64,000 nucleotides of DNA from Rhizodiscina lignyota (taxonomy: Eukaryota; Ascomycota; Dothideomycetes; Aulographales; Rhizodiscinaceae). A program made the position numbers and the translations under genes. Below the pieces are notes generated by a model. That model saw nothing but the letters and a program-made list of their open reading frames with translations. It searched no databases and was not told the DNA's origin. How positions within the stretch are numbered: position 1 is the first letter of the stretch; each line of letters starts with the position of its first letter. Shown piece by piece: positions 20,793 to 32,774 of this stretch. The stretch spans positions 1,274,453 through 1,338,452 of the forward strand of contig ML978122.1 of the NCBI GenBank assembly GCA_010015805.1. Reading direction: 5' to 3'.

Positions 20793-21818
20793 TCATAGTT
20801 TTGCTTTATCAGAGCTCTGTAACAGCTCCTTCAGATAATCATCCCACACCTCTGCAATAGTATGTGTCCCATGCCCTCTCGTCGCTTCGCTAATTGGCAT
20901 CAGAATGGCCTTTCCACGCGCAATCTTCATCGTCTCGCGCTCGAATATCCCAAGCTCCGGAGGATTCACTTGGTCGTCCGCAAAGTTAACAGCAAGCAAA
21001 GGCGCTTTGATATTCTGTACCGGAGGATCGTAATCATGCGAGGCATCGAATGCGAAGCACAGATTATTCGCGTCTTTCTCTTTCATCCCCTCGGCAATCT
21101 TTGCGTCGAGCCATGCATCCGCAGTCTCTCGATCGGGGCATTCGACCTGCATTTGGAGCGGACATGAAGACATGAAGACCAAAACGTACAGAGCCGTGAT
21201 GAGGCCACGAGGTTGCTTGTCCGCTGGATAATCCCCACCCTGCCATTCTGGATCACTTTTGATGGCATCCATGGCCATTTTGCGGGTCATGCGATTGCGG
21301 CCGGATATCTTAGCAGGAAGTGAAGCCAGCGGCATAACGGCGTCCATGAAATCTGGGTACGTGCTGCCCCAAAGCCAGCTGTGCATTCCTCCCATTGACG
21401 TGCCCATAACCAAGCGGAGATGATCGACACCCAAATGTTTCGTCAATAGCTCGTAGTCGCCTCGAACCATATCGCGGTAGCCGTAGCGGGGGAACTTCGC
21501 CCGCAGTCCATCACTTGGTTTGCTCGACCCACCATGGCCGATGCCATCACGGATGATGAGGAAATAAGTATTCGCGTCGAGTAGTTGTCCAGGATTGAAG
21601 AGCTTCCCGGCGAAGTGGTCGACCAGAAATTGCGCTCCTGACCCACTCGTACCGTGCATGATTAAGACTGCGTTCAGCGCATGGCCATTTTGATCCGTCT
21701 TCAGTTTTCCGAGTGTCCGGTAGTGTAGCTTAAGCTCTGGGAGAGTGCTGCCGTTGTTGAAGCGGAAATCCTTGACAATGTAATCGCCCTCTGTGACTGC
21801 TGGCCAGTTCTGTGACAT
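20793..21818 (-). CDS. Homoserine O-acetyltransferase-family alpha/beta hydrolase (MET2-like)
   Basis: A single exon encodes 341 aa. It shows the alpha/beta-hydrolase fold of the MetX/Met2 family: oxyanion region MHGTSGSG, a nucleophile elbow GTSMGG with Ser141, the acid Asp281/282 in FADDQVNPPE, and the catalytic His in GHGTHT (316-319). True Met2 transfers acetyl from acetyl-CoA to homoserine for methionine synthesis and is longer in fungi. This shorter member, starting MSQNWPAVTEGDY, belongs to a related fungal group whose acyl acceptor is not known, so I give no gene symbol. There is no signal peptide. The start is the first ATG and precedes the conserved strand VKDFRFNNG. Confidence 0.82.
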   Translation of the reverse strand: MSQNWPAVTEGDYIVKDFRFNNGSTLPELKLHYRTLGKLKTDQNGHALNAVLIMHGTSGSGAQFLVDHFAGKLFNPGQLLDANTYFLIIRDGIGHGGSSKPSDGLRAKFPRYGYRDMVRGDYELLTKHLGVDHLRLVMGTSMGGMHSWLWGSTYPDFMDAVMPLASLPAKISGRNRMTRKMAMDAIKSDPEWQGGDYPADKQPRGLITALYVLVFMSSCPLQMQVECPDRETADAWLDAKIAEGMKEKDANNLCFAFDASHDYDPPVQNIKAPLLAVNFADDQVNPPELGIFERETMKIARGKAILMPISEATRGHGTHTIAEVWDDYLKELLQSSDKAKL

Positions 21819-22506
21819 TATAACTGATATGTGGGGACAGCTCTACAATTGGAATAATCGTCGAAGTTTTGCCAGAAAAGCTTAGCCAAGGATCTCTGAA
21901 TAAGTGTAAGGGTTGATTTTGAATATGATCTGGAGGAGAATTACGACGTACGCCGTACACCATTTGATTGAGTTAAGTAACGAGAATCCCATAAACCATA
22001 TCTGCCAATCGCGACCTGATCCGCAACCGCAGTTTAGGCTGTTCGGCACCTACGCCATCTTTGCACCAATTAGGACTACTGTATCTCGCATTATGGTTGA
22101 CTCTGTTGTGAGATCTCGGATGAATCACCGCACGGAGGAAGCGAAGAGGCGGGATGGCACCGCGTTCCGTCTATTTATTTGGCCTTAACGAACCTCCTCT
22201 TCGCTCAGGAGATTCAGAATCCGCGGAGATAGACTTCTTGAGCCCTACCCCTTTCAAAGGAAAAGGAAGTCGTGCCCAATTGAGAAGAAAAAGGAGCATG
22301 AGCTTAATCAGGTCATTTTATGGCAATCAAATCAAATGCATGTTATCTAGGTACTTCATGCTCCGTAAGGATAGAAGAGACGTCCGAAATGCCGTGCACG
22401 GGCCTTCCCTTGCCTCCCGCGACGTCTTATCCACCCGTTTTCGTTCTCAACGTTACTCTTTATATCTACATGTCAGATTCAATCGCTTATCGCGTCTACG
22501 TGGGCA
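21819..22506. other. Intergenic, divergent promoters (MET2-like / GH16)
   Basis: About 0.7 kb between two divergent genes. No recognisable coding sequence, and no upstream exon encoding a signal peptide for the GH16 gene was found. Confidence 0.45.
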
Positions 22507-23444
22507 ATGTCTGATTTCCTTCGTAAGTTTGGTGTCACCAAATCGGCTGTGCAAGACAGACTATCGTCCGCACACAACGAGTCTCACTCACAACCGCCTC
22601 CTTCATATCAACGTCCTCCACCGTTGTTACCCTATTGGACAGCCGATTTCAACGCGGCCAGTTCAGTCTCTCGTGAATGGCGACACGAGTTAGGAGACAA
22701 CGGCTGGGGAAACAATGAACTTCAGAACTATACCGATACGACGCGTAATTCTTTCTTTAGTGCGGACGAGCAAGGCCGCCAATGCCTTGTATTACGAGCT
22801 ATTGCCGATGACACGCACCTGACGAGCGCACGATTAACAAGCAGAATGACCCTTGGACGGGATCGAGGATACCTCTCTGCAAGAATTACGGCGCCCTCTG
22901 CTAGTATGCCCAATTTCTCCATCTCTACATGCTTAGTCTGTCCTGATTTGGCTGGATAGGAGGCATATGGCCTGCATTTTGGCTTCTCCCTGAGGAGCCT
23001 TTCAGTTGGCCCACGGACGGAGAAGTCGACATCATGGAGTCGTGGAATGGAGAGCGAACAAACCACTCTTGCCTTCATTGGGGTCATTACAACGGCCCTG
23101 ATCATGACAAGCACCGTGTTGTCCAAACGCCAGTATCTTCGCTCGATCAATCAATTGGTATCCAGTATGGATTTGCTTGGGACCAGTCATCTGGAAAGCT
23201 GCTTTGGTACATCCATGGACGTCCGGTTATGCGCGCTAAAATTCCTGCGGGTACAAGGAAGATGGCCGATTTCCAGATCAAGCTCAATATCGCTATGGGA
23301 GGCAATGTCGTACAGGGACAGAGGCCTCAAAATGGTACTTATGACATGGTTGTGCACGAGGTAGGCATGTTTGAGGGACCGCCAGGTGGATGGTCTACCT
23401 TCGAAAATCACTGGCATAGTACACCAGAAGGCCATACAATCTGA
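22507..23444 (+). CDS. Glycoside hydrolase family 16 protein (laminarinase-like)
   Basis: Exons 22507-22903 and 22960-23444 give 293 aa. The GH16 beta-jelly-roll signature is clear: WGNNELQNYT near residue 68, GIWPAFWLLP at the exon join, and the catalytic motif DGEVDIMESW with both active-site glutamates intact (E-x-D-x-M-E). The NELQ-YT segment resembles laminarinase/licheninase-type beta-1,3(1,4)-glucanases rather than the CRH transglycosylases (comparison from memory). The N-terminus MSDFLRKFGVTKSAVQDRL is charged and is followed by a Pro-rich stretch, with no signal peptide. The enzyme would therefore be intracellular or leave by a non-classical route, unless a 5' exon has been missed. 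The intron is 56 nt, in phase 1. Confidence 0.85.
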
Positions 23445-24042
23445 ATTGCAGAAATTCAGCTCCTATACGGCTCTAGCTCGTGGCCTTTGAGGGATTCAGC
23501 AGGACTCCTTCTGATGTACTTGGAGTAGGAAGAGTAGCTACGGAGAAGGCCGATCACACATTTTTGCACAGTAAAAGCTCGGACAGTATAAATGAGCTTC
23601 CAACTCGGGTAGCAGGCTGCACAGAGCCGAATGGCTCGTCCTTTCGACTAGAAGTTACTACGTACATATCGGCAGCCGGCATCCTAATCGACCATTTTCC
23701 ATCAGCATCTTGGCCTGCTTTGATATGCATTGATGGTCATCATCATCCTTGTCTCTCGGAAGCATGTATCCTAAGCATTTCTCTTACTCTTTGAGGGACT
23801 GTAAACTTTAAGTCTCACCACTTACAAATGAGAACCCCGCGGAAGTAGGTTATTTAAAATATCAAACCGGCTGCCAACATGAGCTTGATGGACGGTTTTC
23901 CACTGCCGGCTGCGAGCTACCCGGATTTTTTCGGTTCTTGACTACATGGAATAGTCGATTATATTCCGGTTCTCGGGAATTGTCTCCCTCTTTCTGCTAT
24001 TTTCATTTTCAGGTTTCCCTTTGAAAAAGCACGTGGATCGCA
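23445..24042. other. Intergenic, MFS transporter promoter region
   Basis: About 0.6 kb with no coding signal. It carries the 3' flank of the GH16 gene and the promoter of the permease gene, with a pyrimidine-rich tract near 23980-24010. Confidence 0.45.
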
Positions 24043-25706
24043 ATGACTTCAAGCATAGAGAAGGATGTCCAAGTGGACTCTGTGCCCAATCGCTCGGAAG
24101 ATGAGGGCCAAGTGGAATATTTCGTGGACCCAGAAGAGGAAAAGAAGGTCGTTCGGAAGATTGATCTCTATGTAATGCCTGCTCTGGTCATCGTTTTCTT
24201 CTTCCAATGTGAGAACTATTGTGCTGGGAAAGTCTGAGTTCGAACGCTAACGCTGATATAGTTCTGGACAAGCAGACAATCAATTATGCCGCCGTCTTCG
24301 GAATGCAGACAGACCTACACTTAAGCGGAAGTGGATTCAGTTGGGCCATCACCCTGTACTATTTCGGTCAACTTGCGTCGCAGTATCCTTCCGCCTACTT
24401 CATCAGTCGATTCAAGGTTGTGAGAATTGTCGGGATCACGATGTACGTTCTTCAAACAACATCGCGAGATCAGATAATCTAACAGATTTCAGCGCGGCCT
24501 GGGGTGCATGTGAGATGCTTATCGCATCAACTCAAAACTTTGGCGGTCTTGGAACTGTTCGATTCTTCCTTGGCTGGTTCGAGGGCGCCGCGTCACCTGG
24601 TTTCGTGATCATCACCAGCAACTGGTATCGCCGACGAGAACATCCAGCCCGAGTAGCATGGTGGGAAAGCTGCAGCGGGCTATCGCAAATCATTGGTGCC
24701 GTTCTGATGTACCTGATCGGGCAGGCAAACCATCTCGCTATTGCGAGCTGGAGGGTCATGTATTTGGTGTGTGGAGGCGCCACCATGCTCATCGGAGTAT
24801 GTTTTGCCATCTTTATGCCGACAGACACGACTACTGCGTGGTTTCTGAAGCCTGATGAGCGTCGCATTGCCACTGAACGGCTTGCTCTGGATAGGTCTAC
24901 CCGTGACCGGTCGTCTTTCAATCTGGAACAAGTCAAAGAGGCGCTTATGGATCCCCAGACCTTCCTGCTCTTCTTGGAAGGATTGTTTATTTGCATTCCT
25001 TCTGCTATCTTAAAGGTTCGATTTCACCTCTCTATGTTGCAAATACTTACTGACTTCTGAGATGCAGTTTTCGTCATTGGTTATTAGTGGGTTTGGCTTC
25101 AACAAGTTCCAGACCATGCTAGTCGGTCTACCCGCTGGAGCTATCCAAATTATCACTATATGGGTGGCAGCCTTGGGTATGCAGTACACTCGCGATCTCC
25201 GTTGTTTCTGGGGAATGGTACTTTCTCTCGCGCCTCTTGCTGGTAGCATCTGCCTGCTCACGCTCCCGGCATCTGACAAATGGGGAATTGTAGTCGCGAC
25301 CTGGTTTGCTGCATGCTCATCGTCGCTTATGGTGGTGTCCTTGAGTCTTGCAGCTTCCAACGTCAAGGGTAATACGAAGAAGTCGACAGTCAGCGCGATC
25401 TTTTTTGTTGCATACTGTACTGGCTGCATTATCAGCCCGCAGTTGTGGCAAGCACCTGACGCACCTCGCTACGTTAAGGGATGCATCTCGAGCATTGTGA
25501 GCTGGGCGTTGCTAATTATCACATATGCGGCGCACTATCTGGTTCTATGGAGAGAGAATGTGCGACGAGATCGTTTGCAGCTGGAGAATCAATTGAGGGA
25601 GAATGCAGAAGGTGTGGATATCCCAGAGAAGGAGGCACATGTCGGAGTCTCAATCGATTCGGACATGACCGATCGTCAGGATATGAAATTTCGATATACG
25701 CTGTAA
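24043..25706 (+). CDS. MFS permease, anion:cation symporter (Dal5/allantoate) type
   Basis: Four exons (24043-24208, 24262-24442, 24493-25015, 25068-25706) encode 502 aa. A hydrophilic N-terminus ending EEEKKVVRKIDLYVMPALV leads into twelve predicted membrane segments. The segment FLDKQTINYAAVFGM and the loop GWFEGAASPGFVIITSNWYRRREHPARVAWW are typical of the fungal ACS family of organic-anion permeases (Dal5, Tna1, Vht1 relatives). The substrate cannot be assigned; allantoate, nicotinate, pantothenate and similar carboxylates are the usual range. All introns are 50-60 nt with standard borders, and the exon joins rebuild the family motifs exactly. No catabolic gene cluster adjoins it. Confidence 0.9.
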
Positions 25707-25874
25707 TAATATGTATTGCAGAGCAAACTGACTGGTATCTCTCAAACCTGGCCCTAACACCCTGCATCTTTCTTTCAATCCGTCAGCGGAAAGCGCTACA
25801 ACATGACATAAAGCAGAAAGACTAAACTCCAGACAGATGCAAAAATGAACCGTCATAAGGTAAGCGAACACATG

Positions 25875-26707
25875 TTACTTGAGAGCCTGAACGAACAAGG
25901 CTCTGATGCCCTTAAGGAATGGTGTTAAGTCTCTCCCCTCGTTCAGCTTGTCGAGCAGCTGTTCCAACTCTCTACGTTCCAGCTTCGGGCTGCATCTGAA
26001 TATCTGATAGTCTCTGCTTCCAGTACCAAGTTCGAACCATGCCTCTTTTTCCCAGTCTGCCTCGCACACATGCGTGAAAACAAACTTCAAGCGGTCCACA
26101 GCTCCAGCGCCTTCAATGCGCATACATAGGTAGTCCTGCCAGAAGTCGAGCTCGGGCATATTGAATCGTGATTGTTGGTTGAGGTAGCGCTGATGCGACT
26201 GCTGTGCAGATCTCCGCGCGGCGATATCTTTCTGTACTTCTGCGATTTGTTGTTTGAGAGCGTCTCGTTGCGCGAGTCGGTCGTCGCGTTGGGACGTGAG
26301 GTTGTTGATTGCGGAATGCATTTCAGCGGTTTCTTGCGATTCCTTCGCGACAGTCTGCGCATATGTGGCCGTCTTGAGAGTCATGATTTCGATATTACGT
26401 TTTCGCATATGTTGGTCCTCTAGATAGTTGTAAATTGTCAGCGCGCGCATCCGTATCGCACGGATTCGTACTTACTTTGAAGTTCTGCTACATTTATGCG
26501 GAACTGATTACCCTCCTCTAACACCCTCTTCCTGCCTCTCTCAATGAACTGATCAAAGCGGAACGTAAAGCTGTCCATGCGATCTCGCAGCTCCTTGAAT
26601 CCGAAATTGATGTTTGGAAGGGAGTCTGCCATGGAAGGCGCTGTAGCGGACGAGAATGGCGCATGGATTGCGCTTGTTGAGAGCGACGGTTCAAATGCGG
26701 TGGCCAT
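25875..26707 (-). CDS. SPC25: Kinetochore protein Spc25 (Ndc80 complex)
   Basis: Exons 26707-26476 and 26419-25875 on the minus strand give 258 aa. Spc25 pairs with Spc24 and links the Ndc80 complex to the inner kinetochore. The N-terminal part contains INFGFKELRDRM and RFDQFIERGRKRVLEE, followed by a coiled coil (about residues 60-150) with DRLAQRDALKQQIAEVQKDI. The C-terminal globular RWD domain includes ELDFWQDYLCMRIEGAG and LKFVFTHV and ends LKGIRALFVQALK. This matches filamentous-fungal Spc25 throughout. The ATG at 26707 is chosen over upstream in-frame codons because the conserved MATAFEPSLSTS start lies there. It diverges from RRN6 across 367 bp. Confidence 0.94.
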
Positions 26708-27074
26708 AGCGACGATATGAATTGTGACGGCCTTGTGGTATATAAGTGGAATTTCAAGTGTGTCAAGAGTGGTTTGAGTTTGCAATGTTGAGATGGCTGG
26801 AGTTGAAGTGATGAAATCAATGTTTACATTTTCCTGAAAGAGGATAAGCGCAGACTCGGCATCCTCGGCGCCGACGCCTCATGCGGGCGGCATCTGCACG
26901 AAAGAGCTTTCTTTACGGAGCACACTTGAGCGCTCTTCAACATTCTGCGCCAGTCCTCTTATTGCTCCTCCACCTCATCGTGTTCATGAAGCTTTGCGCT
27001 CCACCACTCCAACGACACGATGCGAAAGTTAACGATCCAAGCGACTTTCAGTTCACGAAGAAGACAAAAGCCGA
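26708..27074. other. Shared divergent promoter SPC25/RRN6
   Basis: A 367 bp bidirectional promoter region. A TATATAA box near 26737 faces SPC25. CTCATCG at 26984-26990 (CGATGAG on the minus strand) is a PAC-like core 85 bp before the RRN6 ATG, fitting a Pol I factor gene. Both are short matches. Confidence 0.4.
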
Positions 27075-30000
27075 ATGACTAGTCAACTTAGCTATGGTCA
27101 TTTTGGCCGCGCCGAATATGACAGAAACACGAATTCATGGCGATTCCAAAGGCAGTACGATACGCAAGAGTCCCTGATATCCGTGGCGGAATTGGAAGAT
27201 GCGCTCCCTTCGACCTCGACCACCCAGGGCGATGCGACTCCAAATCTGAGCGTCGGAGGAACTATAAATCGGAATCCTGAGCTACAGCCTGCTCTGAGGG
27301 TATTGAAGGAATATGCCACAGATTCTCGTTCGAGTTTACCCGATACGGCTTCGCCAGGTTCTCTCATATCTTTTGGTCAATTGGCATACGCCAATGAACC
27401 TCAGAGGGCACGCTTAGGTGCTACAATTGTTGCATTTGCAGCACCGGGTGGTGAAAACGGCGATGCGCTTCGTATTACAAGAGTACAGAACAGTCAAAGG
27501 AGGCTTGACGAAGAAGGCTCACATGTAGAGGTACCGGTATTCTCTGATGAGGTGGGATGGTGGGTTGGCTTGGGAGAACCTATTCGGCAGATTCGATTTG
27601 CTCAAGTGCTCAAATCACAAGGCTCCTTGTTAGCAGTCCGCCTGTCCACCCAGATTATTATCTTCAGACCATTGTGGCATTCTACAAAGGTCCCTCCGAG
27701 TGGTACTTTCCACGGGTGCCCGTACCCACCGTCTCGAATCGATGCCAATCCAATCCTCACGATACCAATTCGAGATACCGGGGGCTGCTCTCATGTGGAC
27801 ATTTGTTTCAATCCTGGTGATCAGAGGCAGCTTGCAGTTGTGGACGAGAAGGGCAACTGGGCTGTGCTTAATATCAGCGGTAGACATTCACAATCGAGGC
27901 TCTCATATGCTGCGAAGACTATCAAGAAAGGAACAGTACTTGGCGCTGTCCCTGTAGAGGATGTCGATGAGGAATTTGATGAATCTCTAATAGATGACGC
28001 ACCCATTGGCTCCATATGGCATCGAGTATTATGGGTGCAGAGTCTTCTGATCATTGCCTCTCGATACAAGCTTGAAGCAGTGCATCACCAGCGTGGCTCT
28101 GTACTTGATAGACTGCTCCCCCTTGGCTCAAATACAAGACAGACTCCACTGTTGGATATCCAGATGAATCCTTTAAAGCCTGATGAAGTCTTCATTTTGG
28201 ACACGAAACAGCTGCTTCTCCTTCGCGTAGGCTCTGCCACTGCTCCTGTCAAGGCTACCTTGATCTTCTCATGGACTCATTTCAGAGACTCTGAGGACTA
28301 TAGCCTCAGACTTTCTGTCTCTGCTCTTGGTCAAGGTACTGTTGTCCATCCACATTCGCTAAACATAGAGTCTGACCAGTAATAGATGCGATAATTACGC
28401 TGTACTCTAGGTCCTTCGAAACTCTCACGGCGATTCGTTACTCCCAAGCTAATGATACTTCGGGTACTTTCGTTCAGGATCCAGTCATACTTCGAAATGT
28501 TCATACCGATGTCTCTGTCAAAGATTGTTGTGGTTTGGTTTTGTTAGCCCTGCAGGTGGGCAGAGCTGGAGACAATGCCCATCCAGAATATTTACAGGAC
28601 TCGTACCGAGCGATTTATCTTCAGCTGCAGCTGTTACCAGATTGCAAAATATCGGCGAAGCTGATTGGGTCCTTCAATTCTGACGATACCCTACGCGAGG
28701 CGCGAGGCTTTCTTGCTCTCCGTGCTAAACGCCCGCGGCGGTTGTACCAAAGCGATGCTTTCGTTCTACGAGACGACTTTGTAGTGAGGGCAGGCCTGGA
28801 AGGAGCTGATGCAATCCGAACGGCACGAGTGTTCGATCGGGCACTTATAAAAGCCACTAGATACGAAACGAAACGTACCTCGCGGAGATCTGGCGAACAG
28901 CTGGATATGTGGACGATAGATAACACGCCTGTATATGTAGGAGTAACGGGTGCGCCTTCAGAAATACTTGTCCCCTTCGAGGAAATTATCGAAGGCCTGA
29001 GAGATCTATCTTTACACTCAGACCAAGAGCAGGAACATCCTACTGGCTCTCTGTATGTTTGAGCGGAGTGTAATCATCTACGAATAGCAGCTAATAGAGA
29101 CAGATTCGAACTCGACCGACGACCGACAGTTATCACTGATATTGAGCAGTCTGCACAAGACCTCCAAGACCTAGTCATGACTTGGGACCCCGCTCTGTTG
29201 ACAAGCCTTCCAGCCCAACTCCTCTCCATTGAGTTGTCTCCCAATATACCTGAAGTAGAGTCAAGCGGACCGATTTGGAAAGCTTATGATGACATTATCA
29301 CTTCTTGGGTTTCACAATTGCCGCATGAAACTCCGACACAGACTCGGAAGCATCTCTCGGACCTGGCGAGTTCTATTGCTGCCGAATGCTGCCTCGCTAG
29401 TGTTGTGATCCGACGGCCTAAAGCTCTACATCGGCCACAAGGTGTGGAGGATGAGGAAGGCATCCCCACGTCTTTGAAGGGCAAGGAGCGACAACGAGAT
29501 CGGAGTTACAGTGCCAGTGCTCCTGCAAGCCCTGGGTACGAACTTTCACAATCGCAGGATTCATCTATCGTACCTTTTGACTCACAATTGGAGCCCCGGT
29601 CGCTGCCTCCCACCCCCTCGGCGACACCATCTATAGTCTCAGGATCATCTTTCTCATCCACAGCGCCGAATGAAGGTGACCTTGCTTTCGAGCGGCTGAG
29701 TCGCTTAACATCATTCGGATTCCAACCAACGCCGCTGCCACAGCGATGGAATGGAGTTCCCGCGCACTGGACGCCAGGTTCGGATCCAAATGAATACAGC
29801 TGGGCAAGAGCGCGGAGAGAAGTTGAGAAGAAGAGCGAAAGTAGACTGACGAAGAAGGCGGAACGGAAAGCGAGACAGAAGCTTCGGCGGGAGCGGATAG
29901 AGAATGCGTCTGCACTGGCGGGTTCTTCGAGGACTTCCATAACTGCCCGGCAACTAGAGGCTCTTGCGAGTCGGAGAGGTTCGCCTATCCCGTCTGGATC

Positions 30001-30178
30001 AGGGCAGTTGGCGGCTAGCCAGCCTGTATACGCACAAGGTCTGGGTGAGTCGCAGAGTCAGAGCCAGCCATCACAAAGTCGAGTAATGGGGATACCGGGC
30101 ATGGCATCTCAAATTGAGAGCGGAGCTTTTGGAGGACGACCGCCTCCGAGGAAGAGGCCTCGGAGAGCTGGATTTTGA
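27075..30178 (+). CDS. RRN6: RNA polymerase I core-factor subunit Rrn6-like
   Basis: Three exons (27075-28335, 28380-29052, 29104-30178) encode 1002 aa. Rrn6 is the beta-propeller subunit of the yeast Pol I core factor, needed for rDNA promoter recognition in the nucleolus. The first half holds propeller-like blades, including WWVGLGEPIRQIRFAQV and SHVDICFNPGDQRQLAVVDEKG. The middle is helical. The last 150 residues are Ser/Gln-rich and end with the family tail: repeated SQSQ, then GAFGGRPPPRKRPRRAGF. Intron 1 is only 44 nt, and its phase-1 join gives VIDAIITLYSRS. The match to fungal Rrn6 is from domain order and tail motif rather than close identity, as this family diverges quickly. Confidence 0.85.
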
Positions 30179-30300
30179 GTGTTTGTGAGGAGCGGCTAGC
30201 TGTCCGCGCTATGTACACCCATATCTATGCAATATATTGTTGAACTCCTGCAATGCTTCTAATGCATCCACCCAATGCAATGGACCTTGAGCAATACGCC

Positions 30301-31356
30301 TTATCCTGCCGCCACCCCGTTGCTGTCCATATGTATCGCCTTTCGTACACCAGCCACTACCTCCAACAACGCAGTTGAAGCAGGACTGTCCGGGTACGCA
30401 TCGAGGAAGCTCTCACCAAAATCGCACGCCATCCCTATCCTCGGGTCGAGCGGTACAGCTCCCAGAAATGGTATCCCCTCCTCCTCAGCCAACCGTCTTG
30501 CGCCGCCCGTCGATGCACGGAATATCTGCGATGTCCCGCGACAGTTGGGACACACGAATCCCGACATATTCTCCACAATGCCCAGTATCTTAATATCCGC
30601 CTTCCGGCAGAAGTCCACCTCCTTCCGCACATCCAACAAGCTAACCTCCTGCGGTGTCGTCACCAGCACCGCGCCATCAATACCCGCCTCTTTGAGAAAG
30701 CTGTTCACGCTGAGGTGCTCATCGCTCGTACCGGGCGGAGTGTCGACTACTAAAACGTCGAGCGCGCCCCACGCCACGTCCTTCAGGAAGCGCTTGATCA
30801 GCCCGTTCTTCTTCGCCCCGCGCCAGATGACCGCGTCGTCGCGGTTCGGCAGCATGAACTGGACGGACATGGTGCACAGGTTGTCCGACACCCACACGGG
30901 GCTCCAGCCCTCGCCGCTGATGTGGATGGATTCGTCTTCTACGCCGAGCATTTTGGGTATTGACGGGCCGGTGATGTCTGCGTCCATGAGGCCGACTGTG
31001 AGTTCCTCGTCTCCTGCCTTTGAAGCAGCGAACCCGAACGCAAGCATGCTGCTCAGACTGCTCTTCCCCACGCCCCCTTTCCCGCTTAGCACGACAATCT
31101 TGTGCCGCACGCCCGCCAGGCGCTCCGCGATGAGTGGGATGTCTGGGTCGGGGCCTTTCGGTGCGGATGCGCATATCGCTTGGTTGGGACAGCCGGCGCA
31201 GGCGTCACCTTTGCCTGCTTGTTCGGACTCTGGGCCGGGACAGTGTTCTGGCTCGGGCGCGACGAGGGCAGGTGCGGCTTTGAGCGGTGCGTTGAGTACG
31301 GATTGGGACTCCTCGTCGGGAGGTGGGGTGAGGGGGGGATCTGGTGGCGGCGCCAT
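30301..31356 (-). CDS. NBP35: Cytosolic Fe-S cluster assembly scaffold Nbp35
   Basis: A single exon encodes 351 aa. Nbp35 forms a heterotetramer with Cfd1 and builds [4Fe-4S] clusters for cytosolic and nuclear proteins. The N-terminal cluster motif C-x13-C-x2-C-x5-C is intact at Cys39, 53, 56 and 62. The deviant Walker A loop GKGGVGKS lies at 92-99, with MDADITGPS and [14 protein letters not shown] as the following P-loop switches. The bridging CPNC motif sits in the C-terminal third (GFVCPNCRG). The first 38 residues are Pro-rich. The gene is GC-rich, which creates a 387-codon open frame on the opposite strand that I regard as a shadow. Confidence 0.97.
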   Translation of the reverse strand: MAPPPDPPLTPPPDEESQSVLNAPLKAAPALVAPEPEHCPGPESEQAGKGDACAGCPNQAICASAPKGPDPDIPLIAERLAGVRHKIVVLSGKGGVGKSSLSSMLAFGFAASKAGDEELTVGLMDADITGPSIPKMLGVEDESIHISGEGWSPVWVSDNLCTMSVQFMLPNRDDAVIWRGAKKNGLIKRFLKDVAWGALDVLVVDTPPGTSDEHLSVNSFLKEAGIDGAVLVTTPQEVSLLDVRKEVDFCRKADIKILGIVENMSGFVCPNCRGTSQIFRASTGGARRLAEEEGIPFLGAVPLDPRIGMACDFGESFLDAYPDSPASTALLEVVAGVRKAIHMDSNGVAAG

Positions 31357-31760
31357 TGTGGCGGGGTTTGTGGGAGGTGGAGACGATCGATTCGACTTGC
31401 AAGTGATTTGTTTGTTGCGTATTAGCGATGGGGTCTAATGCGCATGTTGTGTGCTGTGTGGCTGTGGAATGGGTTGTGAGGTTGAAGAGAAAAGAACGGA
31501 TTGATAATCGGTAGCGGCCGATATGGGACGAGGTCACGCCACGTGCTCGAGAGGAGTTCAGACGAGACGATTTCGTCCCTTAAATTATGCAAACATCTCT
31601 CGATTGATAAAATGCCATTGTATATGATGTCATATCGTCTCAAATACGTGAGACTCATTTTGCGATCGAGATTCACCAACATGTGTCCGGTAGACATCGA
31701 ACCACAACGCCTTTGCTGGATGCAAGAAACCACAATTGCCACTACCAACCATTGCATTTC
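31357..31760. other. Intergenic, NBP35 promoter and VPS20 3' end
   Basis: About 400 bp upstream of NBP35 and downstream of VPS20 (both minus). No coding signal was seen. Confidence 0.45.
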
Positions 31761-32527
31761 TTATGCAGGTACCATTTGCCGCCCTTCCCCTTCCCCTTCC
31801 TCTTCCTCTTGCTCCCTAGCTCGCCGCCGCGCTCTCTCTTTCGCAGTCTCGGCGAGTGTAGGCTGCTGTCCCTCCAGCTCTTGCGATGGCGCATCTGGCA
31901 ACTTGACGCCCGATACTTCAGCTTCCAGCGCCTCTAACTCATCCTCGACCTCATCTTCGTCCTGGTTAGACATTCTCCCCGCCAGCATCTCAGAGATTTC
32001 CTGCGCAAAGTCAGTCCCCATCTGCCCTATATTCTGAATAATAGCCAGAGTAACATACCCTCTGATATGCCTGTGCCTCCTCACTCTCCCCCATCAACTT
32101 CTCCACATTCTCGACACCGCCCATCTCGCGGTGAATCTCCTTCAGCACCTTTGTGCCCTGCTGCAGCCCGTAAACGACGTCCTTCTGCACCAGCGCAAAC
32201 TCGACGTCACTCGTGAGAACCTCCAGCTGTGCGAGCTGCGCATCAGTCTTGCTCAGAAGCGACTCCTGGTACTTCTTGCGACGCAGCGCGAGGAGGGCTC
32301 TCTTCTTGTCGCCGGCGCGAAGGCATTCTTTCGCGATGGCGGTTTCGCGGTCTGTGATGACGGTGATGCGTTTTTGGTATTGTTGCAGTTTGTCGCGCTG
32401 GATTTTCATGTCCAGGATCGCCCTACAGAGTTTATGCGTCAGAAATAGGATTGCACGGAGAATTGTGATGATGAGCGACGCACCTGTCCTGGGCAGACAC
32501 CTTGGGCGCGCTGCTTGAATTGCCCAT
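31761..32527 (-). CDS. VPS20: ESCRT-III subunit Vps20 (CHMP6)
   Basis: Exons 32527-32484, 32422-32059 and 32000-31761 on the minus strand give 215 aa. Vps20 nucleates ESCRT-III on endosomes after contact with ESCRT-II. The start MGNSSSAPKVS has a penultimate Gly for N-myristoylation, as in known Vps20. The basic Snf7 helical core follows (AILDMKIQRDKLQQYQKRI, KKRALLALRRKKYQESLL), then an acidic C-terminal region with EISEML, ending in a Glu-rich Arg/Glu helix. The 44-nt first exon carrying the myristoyl signal is short but has a standard GTGCGT donor. It diverges from RIX7 over 247 bp. Confidence 0.93.
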
Positions 32528-32774
32528 CTTTTCAATGTTTCCACAGCCATGAGACCAGCTCAGCAACGCGCTCGTAGAATCTGCGAAATGTAGCAGAGTG
32601 ACTGATTCATTGATGTAAAGGTTCGTTTGTGTCTGCCAGAGCTCAAGATACAGGTGGGTCTGGGCAACAGTCCCGCAGCAGACCGATATCATCCCGCCAG
32701 GCGGTGACAGGCGGCAGAATTATCCAACCTCCAAAACTTTTGCGGTGACGATATTAAAACGAGCACGCCCCAAA

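Noticed and set aside
30275-31438. 387-codon open frame on the plus strand
   Set aside because: It is antisense to NBP35 in a GC-rich stretch, is Ser/Pro/Thr-rich without motifs, and NBP35 is unmistakable on the other strand.
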